From assembly GCF_013408415.1 (NCBI RefSeq), contig NZ_JACCAA010000001.1:2914001-2978000 (forward strand): 64,000 nt of DNA, in the 5' to 3' direction. Source of the DNA: Nocardioides daedukensis (GTDB lineage Bacteria > Actinomycetota > Actinomycetes > Propionibacteriales > Nocardioidaceae). Position numbers and translations under genes: made by a program. Shown piece by piece: positions 26,550 through 36,526 of this stretch (within the stretch, counting starts at the first letter, position 1; each line of letters begins with the position of its first letter). A model generated the notes under the pieces. That model searched no databases, was not told where the DNA came from, and saw only the letters and a list, made by a program, of their open reading frames with translations.

Positions 26550-26677
26550 CCCCCAAGTCACCTCCGCAGTGCCCCTGAAGTGACCCCCCGGCGGTCCGAG
26601 ACCGTCAGCTGTTCCCCATCCCCCGAGGCAGAGCACTCGCCGCGCCCGTAGACACCCCTCGTCAAGGAGCCACAACC

Positions 26678-27316
26678 GTGAATCGCGCACGTCCCCTCTC
26701 GTCCCTCGTTGCCGTGACCCTGCTGGCGCTGCTCGCCAGCCTCGTTGCCAGCCTGATCGCCAGCCCCGCGCAGGCGGCCATCACCAGCGTGGACACGCCC
26801 TCCACGTCCACGGTGGCGAAGTACTTCACCGGCTACAAGCACTCCAAGCGCTCCGCGACCAGGATCTCCGGCATCTACGGACCGGGCGCCTACTGCCGCA
26901 GCTCGAAGACCTACTCGAGCAAGACCGGCGTGGAGGCCAACTACACCCCGACCTACACGAACGACTGGATGAGCAGCACCCAGAAGCCGTGGATCGTGAT
27001 CGACGCACTCGAGATGAGCAGCACCACGTCGGCCAAGAAGCTCGTGGCAGGCTTCCGCAACCACCTCAAGAAGTGCCCGTCGTACACCGACGGAGGCACC
27101 AAGATCACCAACTCCGCGCTCAACATCGGCACGATCGGCAACGAGCGGGTCGGCATGCGGATCAACACCGGTGACGCGGACGGCCCGATGCACCTCACCT
27201 ATTCGGTGATTCGCAAGAACCGCATCGTCGTCATAGTCACCACGGTGTCGGAGAACAAGGTTCCGGCCACCCGCATCGCCGGCCTGAGCCGGGCGGCGTA
27301 CAAGCAGGCCAACTGA
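26678..27316 (+). CDS. Secreted protein of unknown function, paralogue 2
   Basis: A 212-residue exported protein with a signal peptide ending SPAQA. It aligns with the preceding gene along its length: YCRSSKTY versus WCAGEKEF, RNHLKKCPSYTDGG versus RAHAKKCTSYRAEG, and IGNERVGMRINTG versus IGDERISMRMQAG, so the pair is an old tandem duplication. GTG 26678 is preceded by AAGGAG. It is followed by a strong terminator. Confidence 0.8.
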   Translation: MNRARPLSSLVAVTLLALLASLVASLIASPAQAAITSVDTPSTSTVAKYFTGYKHSKRSATRISGIYGPGAYCRSSKTYSSKTGVEANYTPTYTNDWMSSTQKPWIVIDALEMSSTTSAKKLVAGFRNHLKKCPSYTDGGTKITNSALNIGTIGNERVGMRINTGDADGPMHLTYSVIRKNRIVVIVTTVSENKVPATRIAGLSRAAYKQAN

Positions 27317-27340
27317 CGCCACGCACTGAACCAAATGAAC

Positions 27341-27372
27341 AGAGCCGCCGTCCCAACCGGGACGGCGGCTCT
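27341..27372. terminator. Bidirectional terminator between convergent genes
   Basis: AGAGCCGCCGTCCC pairs perfectly with GGGACGGCGGCTCT around an AACC loop, a 14-bp stem between the secreted-protein gene and typA. Confidence 0.85.
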
Positions 27373-27388
27373 GTGTGTCGGAACTTGA

Positions 27389-29308
27389 TCAGCTCTTGTT
27401 CGCCTTGCGCGCCTGGGAGGCGGTCTTGGCGCGTGCGTTCGCGTCCAGGACCACCTTGCGGATGCGCACCGAGTCGGGTGTGACCTCGACGCACTCGTCG
27501 TCGCGGCAGAACTCGAGGCACTGCTCGAGGGAGAGCTTCTTCGGCGGGATCAGCTTCTCGAAGTTGTCCGAGGTGGCGGACCGGATGTTGGTCTGCTGCT
27601 TCTCCTTGGTGATGTTCACGTCCATGTCGTCGGCGCGCGAGTTCTCGCCGACGATCATGCCCTCGTAGACCTCCGTGGTCGGCTCCAGGAACATCGTGCC
27701 GCGCTCCTGGAGCGAGGTCATCGCATAGGCCGTGGCCGCGCCGGAGCGGTCGGCCACCAGCGAGCCGGAGTTGCGGCTGCGGATCTCGCCGGCCCACGGC
27801 TCGTAGCCCTCGGAGATGTGGTGCGCGATGCCGGTGCCGCGGGTGTCGGTGAGGAACTCGGTGCGGAAGCCGATCAGGCCACGGGCGGGGACGAGGAACT
27901 CCATCCGGACCCAGCCGGTGCCGTGGTTGGTCATCGTCTCCATGCGGCCCTTGCGGGTGGCCAGGAGCTCGGTGATCGTGCCGAGGTATTCCTCCGGCGC
28001 GTCGATGGTCAGGCGCTCCACGGGCTCGTGGACCTTGCCGTTGATCTCCTTGGTGACCACCTGCGGCTTGCCGACGGTGAGCTCGAAGCCCTCGCGACGC
28101 ATCTGCTCGACCAGGATGGCCAGCGCCAGCTCGCCGCGGCCCTGCACCTCCCAGGCGTCGGGACGCTCGGTGGGCAGCACGCGGAGCGAGACGTTGCCGA
28201 TCAGCTCGGCGTCGAGACGGTCCTTGACCAGGCGCGCGGTGACCTTGGTGTTCTTCGAGGGGCCACGGCCCACGAGCGGCGAGGTGTTGGTCCCGATGGT
28301 CATCGAGATGGCCGGGTCGTCGACGTGGATCAGCGGCAGCGCGATCGGGTTCTCCGAGTCGGCCAGGGTCTCGCCGATGGTGATCTCCGGGATGCCGGCG
28401 ATGGCGACGATGTCACCGGGGCCGGCGGACTCGCCAGGCTTGCGCTCGAGGCCCTCGGTGACCAGGAGCTCGGTGATGCGGACGTTCTTGACGTCGCCGT
28501 TGCGTCGCATCCAGGCCACGTTCTGGCCCTTCTTCAGCACGCCCTGGTGCACGCGCACCAGCGCGAGGCGACCGAGGAACGGCGAGGAGTCGAGGTTCGT
28601 GACGTGGGCCTGGAGCGGTGCGCCCTCGTCGTACTCCGGGGCGGGGATCGTCTCGAGGATCGTCCGGAACAGCGGCTCGAGGCTGTCGCCCTCGGGCAGG
28701 GTGCCGTTCTCGGGCTTGGTGAGCGAGGCGACGCCAGCCTTGCCGGAGGCGAAGACGACCGGGAAGTCGAGCGCGTCCTGGCTGTGCGAGTCGTCGAGCA
28801 GGTCCATGAACAGCTCGTAGGACTCGTCGACGACCTCGTCGATCCGAGCGTCGCTGCGGTCGGTCTTGTTGACCACGAGGATCACCGGCATGTCGGCGTT
28901 GAGCGCCTTGCGCAGCACGAACCGGGTCTGGGGGAGCGGGCCCTCGGAAGCGTCGACGAGGAGCACGATGCCGTCGACCATCGACAGACCACGCTCGACC
29001 TCGCCACCGAAGTCGGCGTGGCCGGGGGTGTCGATGATGTTGATGACCATCGGCTCGCCACCGGCAGCCGGACCGGCGTAGTGGACGGCGGTGTTCTTCG
29101 CGAGAATGGTGATGCCCTTCTCGCGCTCGAGCTCGCCGGAGTCCATGGCGCGCTCGTTGACACCCTCGGCCTGGTGCTCGGTGAACGCGCCGGCCTGGTG
29201 GAGCATGGCGTCGACCAAGGTGGTCTTGCCATGGTCGACGTGGGCAACGATTGCGACGTTGCGAAGGTCGGTGCGCTTCGTCCTGGCTGATTCGGGGCTG
29301 GCTGACAT
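27389..29308 (-). CDS. typA: Ribosome-associated GTPase TypA/BipA
   Basis: A 639-residue translational GTPase. The G domain has the P-loop [14 protein letters not shown] (about residues 21-34), the G2 region with [22 protein letters not shown] and [13 protein letters not shown], then EF-G-like domains and the TypA C-terminal domain ([41 protein letters not shown]). It acts on ribosomes in stress and assembly. ATG 29308 gives the usual family length; the frame stays open upstream only by chance. A long plus-strand frame across it is a shadow. Confidence 0.96.
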   Translation of the reverse strand: MSASPESARTKRTDLRNVAIVAHVDHGKTTLVDAMLHQAGAFTEHQAEGVNERAMDSGELEREKGITILAKNTAVHYAGPAAGGEPMVINIIDTPGHADFGGEVERGLSMVDGIVLLVDASEGPLPQTRFVLRKALNADMPVILVVNKTDRSDARIDEVVDESYELFMDLLDDSHSQDALDFPVVFASGKAGVASLTKPENGTLPEGDSLEPLFRTILETIPAPEYDEGAPLQAHVTNLDSSPFLGRLALVRVHQGVLKKGQNVAWMRRNGDVKNVRITELLVTEGLERKPGESAGPGDIVAIAGIPEITIGETLADSENPIALPLIHVDDPAISMTIGTNTSPLVGRGPSKNTKVTARLVKDRLDAELIGNVSLRVLPTERPDAWEVQGRGELALAILVEQMRREGFELTVGKPQVVTKEINGKVHEPVERLTIDAPEEYLGTITELLATRKGRMETMTNHGTGWVRMEFLVPARGLIGFRTEFLTDTRGTGIAHHISEGYEPWAGEIRSRNSGSLVADRSGAATAYAMTSLQERGTMFLEPTTEVYEGMIVGENSRADDMDVNITKEKQQTNIRSATSDNFEKLIPPKKLSLEQCLEFCRDDECVEVTPDSVRIRKVVLDANARAKTASQARKANKS

Positions 29309-29428
29309 GCGGTGGCCGTGTGCTTTCGTGTGGGGTGCGGCCCGCGGTGTCGCAGGCCGATCCATCCTACGGGTGCGGCGTGGCTGCACTGAAACTGAAA
29401 CCGTTGCCGGGTGCGACACACTGGGTGG

Positions 29429-29719
29429 ATGAGCGAGCACGTGGAGGTACGACGTACCGGCGGCTTCATCGGTCGCCCGGTGACCCGGCAGGTCAGTTTG
29501 GACCCCTCCGCGGCGTACGACGACGACGTCGTTGCCGAGGTCCAGTCCCTCGTCGAGCGGCTCTCCTTCGACCCGATCCCACCCGGTCGCCGCCACCCCG
29601 ACATGTTCACCTATGCCTTCAGCGTGGGTGAGCACACCATGGTCTGCGCCGAGCACCAGCTCACCTCGGACCTGCAGCGACTGGCCACCCTGGTGCTCGA
29701 GCACGGCGTCGAGGCCTGA
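29429..29719 (+). CDS. Emfourin-like (protealysin inhibitor family) small protein
   Basis: A 96-residue protein without a signal peptide. The pattern [20 protein letters not shown], then [52 protein letters not shown] is that of emfourins: an R-x-GGFxG start, an 'L..L....F' middle and a 'D.F.Y.....G' strand, ending in a helix. Emfourins are cytosolic inhibitors of M4 proteases (protealysins) and normally neighbour the protease gene. Here the nearest M4 gene is at 40295-42310. The call rests on pattern recognition without an alignment. Confidence 0.7.
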   Translation: MSEHVEVRRTGGFIGRPVTRQVSLDPSAAYDDDVVAEVQSLVERLSFDPIPPGRRHPDMFTYAFSVGEHTMVCAEHQLTSDLQRLATLVLEHGVEA

Positions 29720-29783
29720 AGCACTCCCGGCAACACGGACAACCACCGGCCGCAATGAGGGTGCGGCGGCTAACCTCGGCCTC

Positions 29784-31121
29784 ATGAGCGACGAGGCCGC
29801 AGATCGAAGGATGCGCAAGTCCGCACTCGGGCGGACCGTGCGGCTCGCGACCCTGCCGGCCGCCTATGCCGGCCGGACCACGCTGGGAGTCGGCAAGCGC
29901 CTGGTGGGACGCCCCGCCGCAGCGGTGATGACCGAGGTGCAGCAGCGCACCGCCGACCAGATCTTCTCCGTCCTCGGCGAGCTCAAGGGCGGCGCGATGA
30001 AGTTCGGCCAGGCGATGAGCATCTTCGAGTCCGCGCTGCCGGACGAGCTGATCGGTCCCTACCGCGATGCGTTGACCAAGCTCCAGGACTCCGCTCCGCC
30101 GATGTCGCAGCGAATGCTCGAGCAGGTGCTCACCGAGGACCTCGGGTCGGACTGGCGTTCGATGTTCACCTCCTTCGACACCACGCCGGTGGCCTCCGCC
30201 TCGATCGGACAGGTGCACCGTGCCGTCTGGTCGGACGGCACCGAGGTGGCGGTGAAGGTGCAATATCCCGGCGCCGCCAAGGCGTTGCACTCCGACATCA
30301 AGCAGCTCGGCCGGATGGCGCGGATGTTCACGGTGCTCGCGCCCGGCATCGACATCAAGCCTCTGCTCGCCGAGGTCGAGGCCCGGATGGAGGAGGAGCT
30401 CGACTACACCCTCGAGGCCTCGAACCAGATGGTCTTCGCCGCCGAGTTCGCGGACGATGAGGACTTCGTCGTACCCAGGGTGCTCGGCAACTCGCCGCGG
30501 GTGCTGGTCACCTCGTGGATGGAGAGCGAGTCCTCCCTGGCGCAGGTGATCAAGGAAGGAACGCCCGAGCAGCGCGACCACTTCGGCCGGCTCTACGCCC
30601 GGTTCCTGGTGGCGGGACCGACCCGCACCGGTCTCCTGCACGCCGATCCGCACCCGGGCAACTTCCGGATCCTGGCCGACGGCCGGCTCGGCGTCGTGGA
30701 CTACGGCGCCGTGGCGCGGCTGCCCGACGGCTTCCCGCGTCCGCTGGGCGAGCTGCTCTCCAGTGCGATGCACGACGACTGGGAGGCCGTGGTTGCCGGC
30801 CTGCGCGAACAGGGCTTCCTGCTGGCGAAGGTGGAGTTCGCGCCCGAGGACCTGCAGGACTACCTCGGCGCGTTCCTCGACGCCGGACGCACGGAACTGT
30901 TCACCTTCAGCCGCGAATGGCTGCGCAGCCAGACCGTCCGGGTGGCCACGCCCACGCAGGAGAACGTCTCGCGGGCGTTCAAGCTGAACCTCCCGCCGGA
31001 ATACATGCTGATCCACCGGGTCTGGCTCGGCGGCTTCGGCGTGCTCTGCCAGCTCGAGGCGACGGTGCCGTTCCGGTCGTTGCTCGAGGAGTATGTCCCC
31101 GGCTTCGACCTCGCGCCCTGA
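29784..31121 (+). CDS. ABC1/AarF (UbiB-like) atypical kinase
   Basis: A 445-residue protein of the ABC1 kinase family. Motifs are the KxGQ helix (GGAMKFGQAMSIFES, about 70-84), the Ala-rich loop TPVASASIGQVHRAVW, VKVQYPGAAKAL, EELDYTLEASNQ, the catalytic HADPHPGNFRIL and GVVDYGAVARL (DFG-like). Members support isoprenoid-lipid (quinone) metabolism. ATG 29784 is taken as the start, 64 nt after the emfourin-like gene. Specific substrate unknown. Confidence 0.88.
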   Translation: MSDEAADRRMRKSALGRTVRLATLPAAYAGRTTLGVGKRLVGRPAAAVMTEVQQRTADQIFSVLGELKGGAMKFGQAMSIFESALPDELIGPYRDALTKLQDSAPPMSQRMLEQVLTEDLGSDWRSMFTSFDTTPVASASIGQVHRAVWSDGTEVAVKVQYPGAAKALHSDIKQLGRMARMFTVLAPGIDIKPLLAEVEARMEEELDYTLEASNQMVFAAEFADDEDFVVPRVLGNSPRVLVTSWMESESSLAQVIKEGTPEQRDHFGRLYARFLVAGPTRTGLLHADPHPGNFRILADGRLGVVDYGAVARLPDGFPRPLGELLSSAMHDDWEAVVAGLREQGFLLAKVEFAPEDLQDYLGAFLDAGRTELFTFSREWLRSQTVRVATPTQENVSRAFKLNLPPEYMLIHRVWLGGFGVLCQLEATVPFRSLLEEYVPGFDLAP

Positions 31122-31130
31122 TTCGAGCGG

Positions 31131-31820
31131 TCAGCCGAGAGCGCGGTCGAGCGCGGCGTTCACGTGCAACGTGGTGCACGGGAAGAGCGGGACCTCGACA
31201 TCGGCCTGCTCGACGAGCAGCTCCAGCTCGGTGCAGCCCAGGATGACGCCCTGCGCGCCCCGGTCCCAGAGCCCGTCGATGAGCTCGACCATCCGGCGCC
31301 GCGACGGGTCGAGCACGCGCCCGTGGACCAGCTCGTCATAGATCACCGAGTTGATCCGGTCGTGCTTCTCGGCGTCCGGCACGATCACCTCGATGCCGTG
31401 CGAGGCGATCCGCTCGGTGAAGAAGGTGCGCGACATCGCGAACTTGGTGCCGATCAGGGCGAGCTTCTCGACCCGGTTGGCCTTGGCCTCGCCGGCGATC
31501 ACGTCGGCCAGGTGGAGCAGCGGGATGTCGACGGCGGCCTCGACCTGCTCGGCGACCCGGTGGAACGTGGTCGTGCAGAGCATCAGGAAGTCGGCACCGG
31601 CCTTCTCCACGCCGCGAGCGGCCTCGGCCAGGATGTCGGCGACGCCGTCCCAGTCCTCGCGCTGGCCGAGCTCGGTGACCTCGGCGAAGTTCACCGACGC
31701 CATCACCGTCTTCGCGGAGGAGTAGCCACCGAGTCGCTTCTCGGCACCCTGATTGAGCTGCTGGTAGTAGGCGGCACTGCTTTCCCAGCTCATGCCACCG
31801 ATGAGTCCGATCGTCTGCAC
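31131..31820 (-). CDS. Aspartate/glutamate racemase family protein
   Basis: A protein of about 229 residues of the two-cysteine Asp/Glu racemase family: IGLIGGMSWESSAAYYQQLN at the N-terminus, the first catalytic Cys in LMLCTTTFH, and the second in VILGCTELELLV. GTG 31820 is preferred because GGGAGAG lies seven to eight bases upstream; GTG 31856 would add 12 residues. It may make D-Asp or D-Glu, or racemise a related substrate. Convergent with the AarF gene, only nine bases apart. Confidence 0.88.
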   Translation of the reverse strand: MQTIGLIGGMSWESSAAYYQQLNQGAEKRLGGYSSAKTVMASVNFAEVTELGQREDWDGVADILAEAARGVEKAGADFLMLCTTTFHRVAEQVEAAVDIPLLHLADVIAGEAKANRVEKLALIGTKFAMSRTFFTERIASHGIEVIVPDAEKHDRINSVIYDELVHGRVLDPSRRRMVELIDGLWDRGAQGVILGCTELELLVEQADVEVPLFPCTTLHVNAALDRALG

Positions 31821-31887
31821 AGCCGAAGTCTCTCCCGAGTCTGGATTTCTTGCCACTCGTGTTCACTAGGTGGCGTGGCGCGTCGAC

Positions 31888-32640
31888 TCAGGTGACCCGG
31901 TGGACCTTGTGCTGCGCGGCCTGCGCGCGCGGCTTGATCACCAGCTCGTCGATGTTCACGTGCGCCGGACGGGTCGCGATCCAGGCGATCGCATCGGCCA
32001 CGTCCTCGGCGACGAGCGGGTCGGGGACGCCGGCATAGACCGCGTCGGCCTTGTCCTGGTCGCCGTCGAAGCGGACCAGGGAGAACTCCGGGGTGTGCAC
32101 CATCCCGGGCGCGACCTCACTGATCCGGATCGGTTCGCCGACCAGCTCGAGGCGCAGGGTCTGGGTGACCACCTTGGTGCCGTGCTTGGCGGCGACATAG
32201 CCGGCGCCGGTCTCATAGGGCGTGCGTCCCGCGGTCGAGCCGACGTTCACGATCAGGCCGTCCTGGCTGGCACGCAGGGCCGGGAGCAGGGCCTGGGTGG
32301 TGTGCAGGATGCCCACCACGTTCACGTCATACATCTGCTTCCACTGGGCCGCGTCCGCGGTCTCGACCGGGTCCACCCCGTAGGCGCCGCCGGCGTTGTT
32401 GACCACGACATGTACGACGTCGCCCGCCGCGGCCGCGAGCTGAGCGACGGAGTCTGGGTCGGTCACGTCGCAGGTCACCGCGACGCCGCCGATCTCGGTG
32501 GCCAGCTCCTGGAGGCGCTCGGCCCGACGGGCGGCACAGATGACGCGGAATCCCTGTGCTGCCAGGGCGCGCGCGGTGGCGGCCCCGATTCCGCTGGATG
32601 CTCCGGTGACGACGGCAGTGCGCTGCGAGGCGGTGGTCAT
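31888..32640 (-). CDS. SDR-family NAD(P)-dependent oxidoreductase
   Basis: A 250-residue classical SDR with VTGASSGIGAATARALA, NNAGGAYG, the Ser of NVGSTAGRTPY, the catalytic YVAAKHG and a C-terminus similar to serine/3-hydroxypropionate-type YdfG dehydrogenases (DVADAIAWIATRPAHVNIDELVIKPRAQ). ATG 32640 is the start. It lies upstream of the racemase gene with about 67 nt between. Substrate not determined; a beta-hydroxy acid is possible. Confidence 0.86.
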   Translation of the reverse strand: MTTASQRTAVVTGASSGIGAATARALAAQGFRVICAARRAERLQELATEIGGVAVTCDVTDPDSVAQLAAAAGDVVHVVVNNAGGAYGVDPVETADAAQWKQMYDVNVVGILHTTQALLPALRASQDGLIVNVGSTAGRTPYETGAGYVAAKHGTKVVTQTLRLELVGEPIRISEVAPGMVHTPEFSLVRFDGDQDKADAVYAGVPDPLVAEDVADAIAWIATRPAHVNIDELVIKPRAQAAQHKVHRVT

Positions 32641-32714
32641 GGACTCGATTGTGCCGGACCCGGATGACCGGCAGACTGGAGGATCAGTCCCGTCACGAGA
32701 ATGAGGTCGATCCG

Positions 32715-33077
32715 TTGCGCGCCACCGCTTACACCGCTGGAGTCCTGGGCGGAGTGTGCCTCGTGGTTCGGCACCTGGTCGGCTCCTCGTCGGGCGACGT
32801 CCTGTCCTGGGTCGCTGCCGCGTTCCTGGCCATCGCCGGACTGGGCCTGGCGCTCGAGCTGGTGCCCACCGCGCCCAAGTGGCTCCAAGCCGTCGTCGCG
32901 GTCGGGGTGGTGGCACTGGTGGCCGCGGTGTGGGTGACCCTGCGGGATGCGATCGACCACGAGCTGGCCGACCTGGGCGTGGGAGTGGTGGCCATCGCGG
33001 TGGGTCTGGTCGGCGTCGGCAGGATCGTGGCCGAGCACGACCGTGAGGCCCGTCCCCGCGGCGCCCACTCGAGCTGA
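32715..33077 (+). CDS. Small hydrophobic membrane protein, unknown
   Basis: About 120 residues with four probable membrane spans (GVLGGVCLVVRHLV, SWVAAAFLAIAGLGLALELV, LQAVVAVGVVALVAAVWV, LGVGVVAIAVGLVGVGRIV). The start is uncertain: TTG 32715 has GAGG at a good distance, while ATG 32664 would add 17 residues without a ribosome site. Not recognised. It sits between a divergent SDR and mshA. Confidence 0.6.
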   Translation: MRATAYTAGVLGGVCLVVRHLVGSSSGDVLSWVAAAFLAIAGLGLALELVPTAPKWLQAVVAVGVVALVAAVWVTLRDAIDHELADLGVGVVAIAVGLVGVGRIVAEHDREARPRGAHSS

Positions 33078-33170
33078 GCCGACACCTGTGCCGACGGCGC
33101 TGGGCGCCGGGGGAATAATCGGGGCTCCGACGCCGGTTTGTTCCACCGACGAGCACTCGAGGAGGTGGCA

Positions 33171-34427
33171 ATGAGCAGGATCGCGATGATCAGTCTGCAC
33201 ACCTCCCCGCTGGACCAGCCCGGCACCGGTGATGCCGGCGGGATGAACGTCTATGTGATCGAGCTGGCCAAGCGGCTGGCACGGCGCGGGATCGACGTCG
33301 ACATCTTCACCCGGGCGACCTCCTCGAGCCTGCCGCAGCTGGTCGAGGTCGGTGACCGGGTCCTGGTCCGCCACGTCCACGCCGGTCCGTTCGAAGGACT
33401 CTCCAAGGCCGAGCTCCCGGCCCAGCTGTGCGTCTTCGCCCGTGAGGTGATGCGTGCCGAGGCCGGTCACCTGCCGGGCCACTACGACGCGGTGCACTCG
33501 CACTACTGGCTCTCGGGACAGGTCGGTGCGCTGGCCCGTGACCGCTGGGGCGTTCCCCTGGTCCACTCCATGCACACGATGGCCAAGGTGAAGAACGCAG
33601 CGCTGGCCGCCGGGGACACCCCCGAGCCGGCCGCGCGCGTGCTGGGCGAGGAGCAGGTCGTCGAGGCTGCCGACATGCTGATCGCCAACACCTCGCTCGA
33701 GGCCACCCAGCTGATCGACCTCTATGGTGCCGAGCCCAGCCGCGTCGAGGTGGTGCATCCGGGTGTGGACCTCGACGTATTCACCCCGCGTCCGGGAGCA
33801 CGGGGCCGGCTCGGGCTGCGCGAGGACGCGCACGTCCTGCTCTTCGCGGGACGGCTGCAGCCGCTGAAGGCACCCGACGTGCTGCTGCGCGCGGTCGCCG
33901 TACTCCTCGCCGAGGACCCCGAGCTGCGGCACAACCTCGTGGTCCCCATCGTCGGTGGGCCGTCCGGGTCCGGGCTGGAGCACCCCGAGTCCCTGGCCGA
34001 CCTGGCTCACGAGCTCGGCCTCGACGACGTCGTCCGCTTCGTGCCGCCGGTGGCGCAGTCGCTGCTGGCGGACTGGTGTGCCGCGGCCACGTTGGTCGCG
34101 GTGCCGTCGTACAACGAGTCGTTCGGCCTGGTCGCGGTGGAGGCCCAGGCCACCGGCACCCCGGTGGTGGCTGCCGCGGTCGGTGGCCTCCCGACGGTCG
34201 TGCGCGACGGGCACTCCGGCCTCCTGGTCGAGGGCCACGACCCGACCGACTGGGCGATCTCCCTGCGCAAGATCATCCGCGACCCGCAGCTGCGCGAGCA
34301 TCTTGCCGCCGGCGCGCTCGAACAGGCCCACAACTTCTCCTGGGACCGGACGGCGGACCGCACCCTGGACGTCTACCGGCAGGCCGCTTTCATGATGAGG
34401 AAGGACCAGGATGTCGCAGCACGCTGA
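33171..34427 (+). CDS. mshA: D-inositol-3-phosphate glycosyltransferase MshA
   Basis: A 418-residue GT-B fold glycosyltransferase of family 4. Marks are [24 protein letters not shown] (UDP/acceptor loop), [37 protein letters not shown] and the nucleotide-binding [23 protein letters not shown]. MshA joins GlcNAc to inositol-3-phosphate as the first step of mycothiol synthesis, confined to actinobacteria. ATG 33171 follows GGAGG. It overlaps the YbjN-type gene, the same order as in mycobacteria. Confidence 0.95.
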   Translation: MSRIAMISLHTSPLDQPGTGDAGGMNVYVIELAKRLARRGIDVDIFTRATSSSLPQLVEVGDRVLVRHVHAGPFEGLSKAELPAQLCVFAREVMRAEAGHLPGHYDAVHSHYWLSGQVGALARDRWGVPLVHSMHTMAKVKNAALAAGDTPEPAARVLGEEQVVEAADMLIANTSLEATQLIDLYGAEPSRVEVVHPGVDLDVFTPRPGARGRLGLREDAHVLLFAGRLQPLKAPDVLLRAVAVLLAEDPELRHNLVVPIVGGPSGSGLEHPESLADLAHELGLDDVVRFVPPVAQSLLADWCAAATLVAVPSYNESFGLVAVEAQATGTPVVAAAVGGLPTVVRDGHSGLLVEGHDPTDWAISLRKIIRDPQLREHLAAGALEQAHNFSWDRTADRTLDVYRQAAFMMRKDQDVAAR

Positions 34428-34920
34428 AGCGAACGCCCAGCACCGGGAGACGATCCGGACCTGGCTGAACGAGAACGAGATCGAGTTCGAGGAGACCGAG
34501 GCCGGGATGTTCTCCTTCGCGTTGCCGGGGGAGAAGAAGTTGCAGACGCCGGTCCGCGTCGACGTCGGTGAGCACGCCCTGGGCATCCACGCGTTCGTGT
34601 GCCGCAACCCCGACGAGAACCACGAGGGGGTCTTCCGCTGGCTGCTGGAGAAGAACCTGCGGCTCTTCGGGGTCGCCTTCGCGGTGGATCGGCACGGCGA
34701 CATCTATCTCGACGCGCGGCTGCCGTTCAGTGCCGTCGCCCACCTCGACCAGCTGCTCGGCACGGTGCTGACCACGGCCGACGAGTCGTTCAACACGATC
34801 CTCGAGCTCGGCTTCGCGACCTCGATCCGCAAGGAGTGGGAGTGGCGTATCTCGCGGGGTGAGTCGACCAAGAACCTCGAGGCGTTCCGGGGTTGGCTCG
34901 AGGCCGACGAGGAGTCCTGA
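34411..34920 (+). CDS. YbjN-domain protein (MshA neighbour)
   Basis: A 169-residue soluble protein of the YbjN/type III secretion chaperone-like fold: [30 protein letters not shown] at the N-terminus and [26 protein letters not shown] in the middle. It corresponds to the conserved gene after mshA in mycobacteria. It overlaps mshA by 17 bases, so it is co-translated. Function unknown; chaperone-like in related folds. Confidence 0.88.
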   Translation: MSQHAEANAQHRETIRTWLNENEIEFEETEAGMFSFALPGEKKLQTPVRVDVGEHALGIHAFVCRNPDENHEGVFRWLLEKNLRLFGVAFAVDRHGDIYLDARLPFSAVAHLDQLLGTVLTTADESFNTILELGFATSIRKEWEWRISRGESTKNLEAFRGWLEADEES

Positions 34921-34947
34921 CCCGAGCAGGTCAGTCAGTGCAGCGCC

Positions 34948-35107
34948 GACCCGTCAGTTGTTGCCACCCCGACCCGTCAGTTTGTGCGTTTTCTCGCCGA
35001 GCCGTCAGTTGTTGACACGTTCTGACGCCGAGTCGGCACTTGTTGACACCGGTGGGGCGTCAACAAGTGCCGGGTCGACGGGAGTTGGCGTCAACAAGTG
35101 CCGGGTC
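34948..35107. repeat. Family B-like strand-switching array between convergent genes
   Basis: Direct units GACCCGTCAGTTGTTG, GACCCGTCAGTTTGTG, GAGCCGTCAGTTGTTGAC and GAGTCGGCACTTGTTGAC begin at 34948, 34971, 34999 and 35030. They are followed by two inverted units CAACAAGTGCCGGGTC ending 35076 and 35107. Spacing is 23-31 bp. The direct side lies next to the plus-strand YbjN gene and the inverted side next to the minus-strand C39-like gene. Confidence 0.75.
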
Positions 35108-35116
35108 GGGGTGTGG

Positions 35117-36424
35117 TCACCAGCGACCGGTCGAGGCCGGGAGCGCCTTCGACTCGGGCGCGATGACATAGGCGATACCGCCGGAGCCGTTGAGCCAGAC
35201 CTTCTCGAACTGTCGGCGGTCATAGACCCGGCGCACGCTCCAGTTCGAGGGGGCAGCGGGGTCGTTGGCGATCACCCGACCGCCGGCGGAGATGCCGGTG
35301 ATCACCATCAGGTGACCGTTGGTCGAGGAGATCGGGGCGCCGGTGAGCTGGCCCTTCTTGAACGCGACCGAGACGACCACCGGGATCCCGGCCTTGATGA
35401 ACTTCTCGACGTCGGTCAGGCTCCACAGCCGGGTGACGAACCCGGGCACGTTGTAGTGCGCGGCATACGCGGTGTTGAACGGCCAGTTGCCGTTGCCGCG
35501 GTAGGTGTGGTCATAGGTGTAGCGGGCCGCGTGGTCCACGTGACCGTCGGTCTCGCCGCTCCAGGCATAGGCACCCGAGGTCGGGCCGGCCTTCCAGTAG
35601 CGCAGCACCATCGAGGTCGAGGTCGGCGAGCACCAGGCTTCGCCGCCGCCGCCCCACTGCGGCTCGTGGCCCCGGTGGATCATCTGGGAGTGGCGGGGCA
35701 CCTTGAGCTCGACGGTCTGGGTCATCGTGGTCCGGCTGGCCGAGGTCGGGTAGCGCTTGGCATAGGGCGAGGCCACGCCGCTCAGCGCGGTCACGGTCGG
35801 GGTGACGCTGGTGCCTGCCGCGCGATAGAGGGTGACCTGGACCTGCCACCTGTTGATCGCGTGGCCGTCGTTGGCGGTCAGGGTGTCGGTGAGCAGCGTG
35901 TTCAGGTCGTCGCTCTGCGCCGAACCCGAGTGCCGGTGGGTCGAGGAGGTCGAGGCGCCCCAGGCCGCGATCTCGTCCCAAGAGCTGGTCCGCCAGCCCG
36001 ACTTGGTGCGCACGTGGAAGCGGAGCAGGGTCGAGCCCGAGGTCTTCGCGTTCCAGGACAGGATCATGTTCTTGGCATCCATCCCGGTGCTCACCCACGG
36101 GGAGATCCAGCGACCGTAGTCGAATCGCTTCGAGGTGCCGTTGCCGTAGGGGTCGCGGTAGGACGTGGTGCCGCGCGGCGTGCTGGCGATGCGGATGCTG
36201 CCGTCGCTGCCGACGCTGACGCCCTGCTTGGTGCCGGCGTTGAAGTCGGCCACCGAGGTCAGGTGCGTGATCCGGGGCTTGGCCGTCGCAGCGCTCGCAG
36301 GCGTCGTCGGTGCGAGTACGACGAGCCCCACCGCGAGCGCGCAGCCTGCGGCCAGGCCGCGGCTGAGGCGAGTGCGGAGCGAGACGTCGGAACCGGGGAC
36401 GAGCGAGGTGGCCATGCGCAGCAT
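35117..36424 (-). CDS. Secreted C39-like peptidase-fold protein
   Basis: A 435-residue exported protein (ATG 36424; ATG 36415 is also possible) with a signal peptide ending near TPASAATA. The N-terminal half is beta-rich and unassigned. The C-terminal half carries a papain-like C39_2 pattern: Cys in GEAWCSPTSTSMVLRYW, His in TNGHLMVITGI and Asp in VIANDPAAPSN, the Cys-His-Asp set of that fold. It is likely a cell-wall or extracellular peptidase or a bacteriocin-processing-like enzyme. Convergent with the YbjN gene across a repeat array. Confidence 0.82.
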   Translation of the reverse strand: MLRMATSLVPGSDVSLRTRLSRGLAAGCALAVGLVVLAPTTPASAATAKPRITHLTSVADFNAGTKQGVSVGSDGSIRIASTPRGTTSYRDPYGNGTSKRFDYGRWISPWVSTGMDAKNMILSWNAKTSGSTLLRFHVRTKSGWRTSSWDEIAAWGASTSSTHRHSGSAQSDDLNTLLTDTLTANDGHAINRWQVQVTLYRAAGTSVTPTVTALSGVASPYAKRYPTSASRTTMTQTVELKVPRHSQMIHRGHEPQWGGGGEAWCSPTSTSMVLRYWKAGPTSGAYAWSGETDGHVDHAARYTYDHTYRGNGNWPFNTAYAAHYNVPGFVTRLWSLTDVEKFIKAGIPVVVSVAFKKGQLTGAPISSTNGHLMVITGISAGGRVIANDPAAPSNWSVRRVYDRRQFEKVWLNGSGGIAYVIAPESKALPASTGRW

Positions 36425-36526
36425 TCTAAGTGACTGGAGTGACTTGCGGGGCTGTTGGGAAGAACTGCTTTCCGGTGCTCATCAGGGCCGGTCCGGTGGC
36501 CCGACCGCGGCCCGGCGCGACCCTGT

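Noticed and set aside
26595..26617. Isolated family B-like sequence (GACCGTCAGCTGTTCC)
   Set aside because: A single degenerate copy without neighbours at 22 bp; it could be chance.
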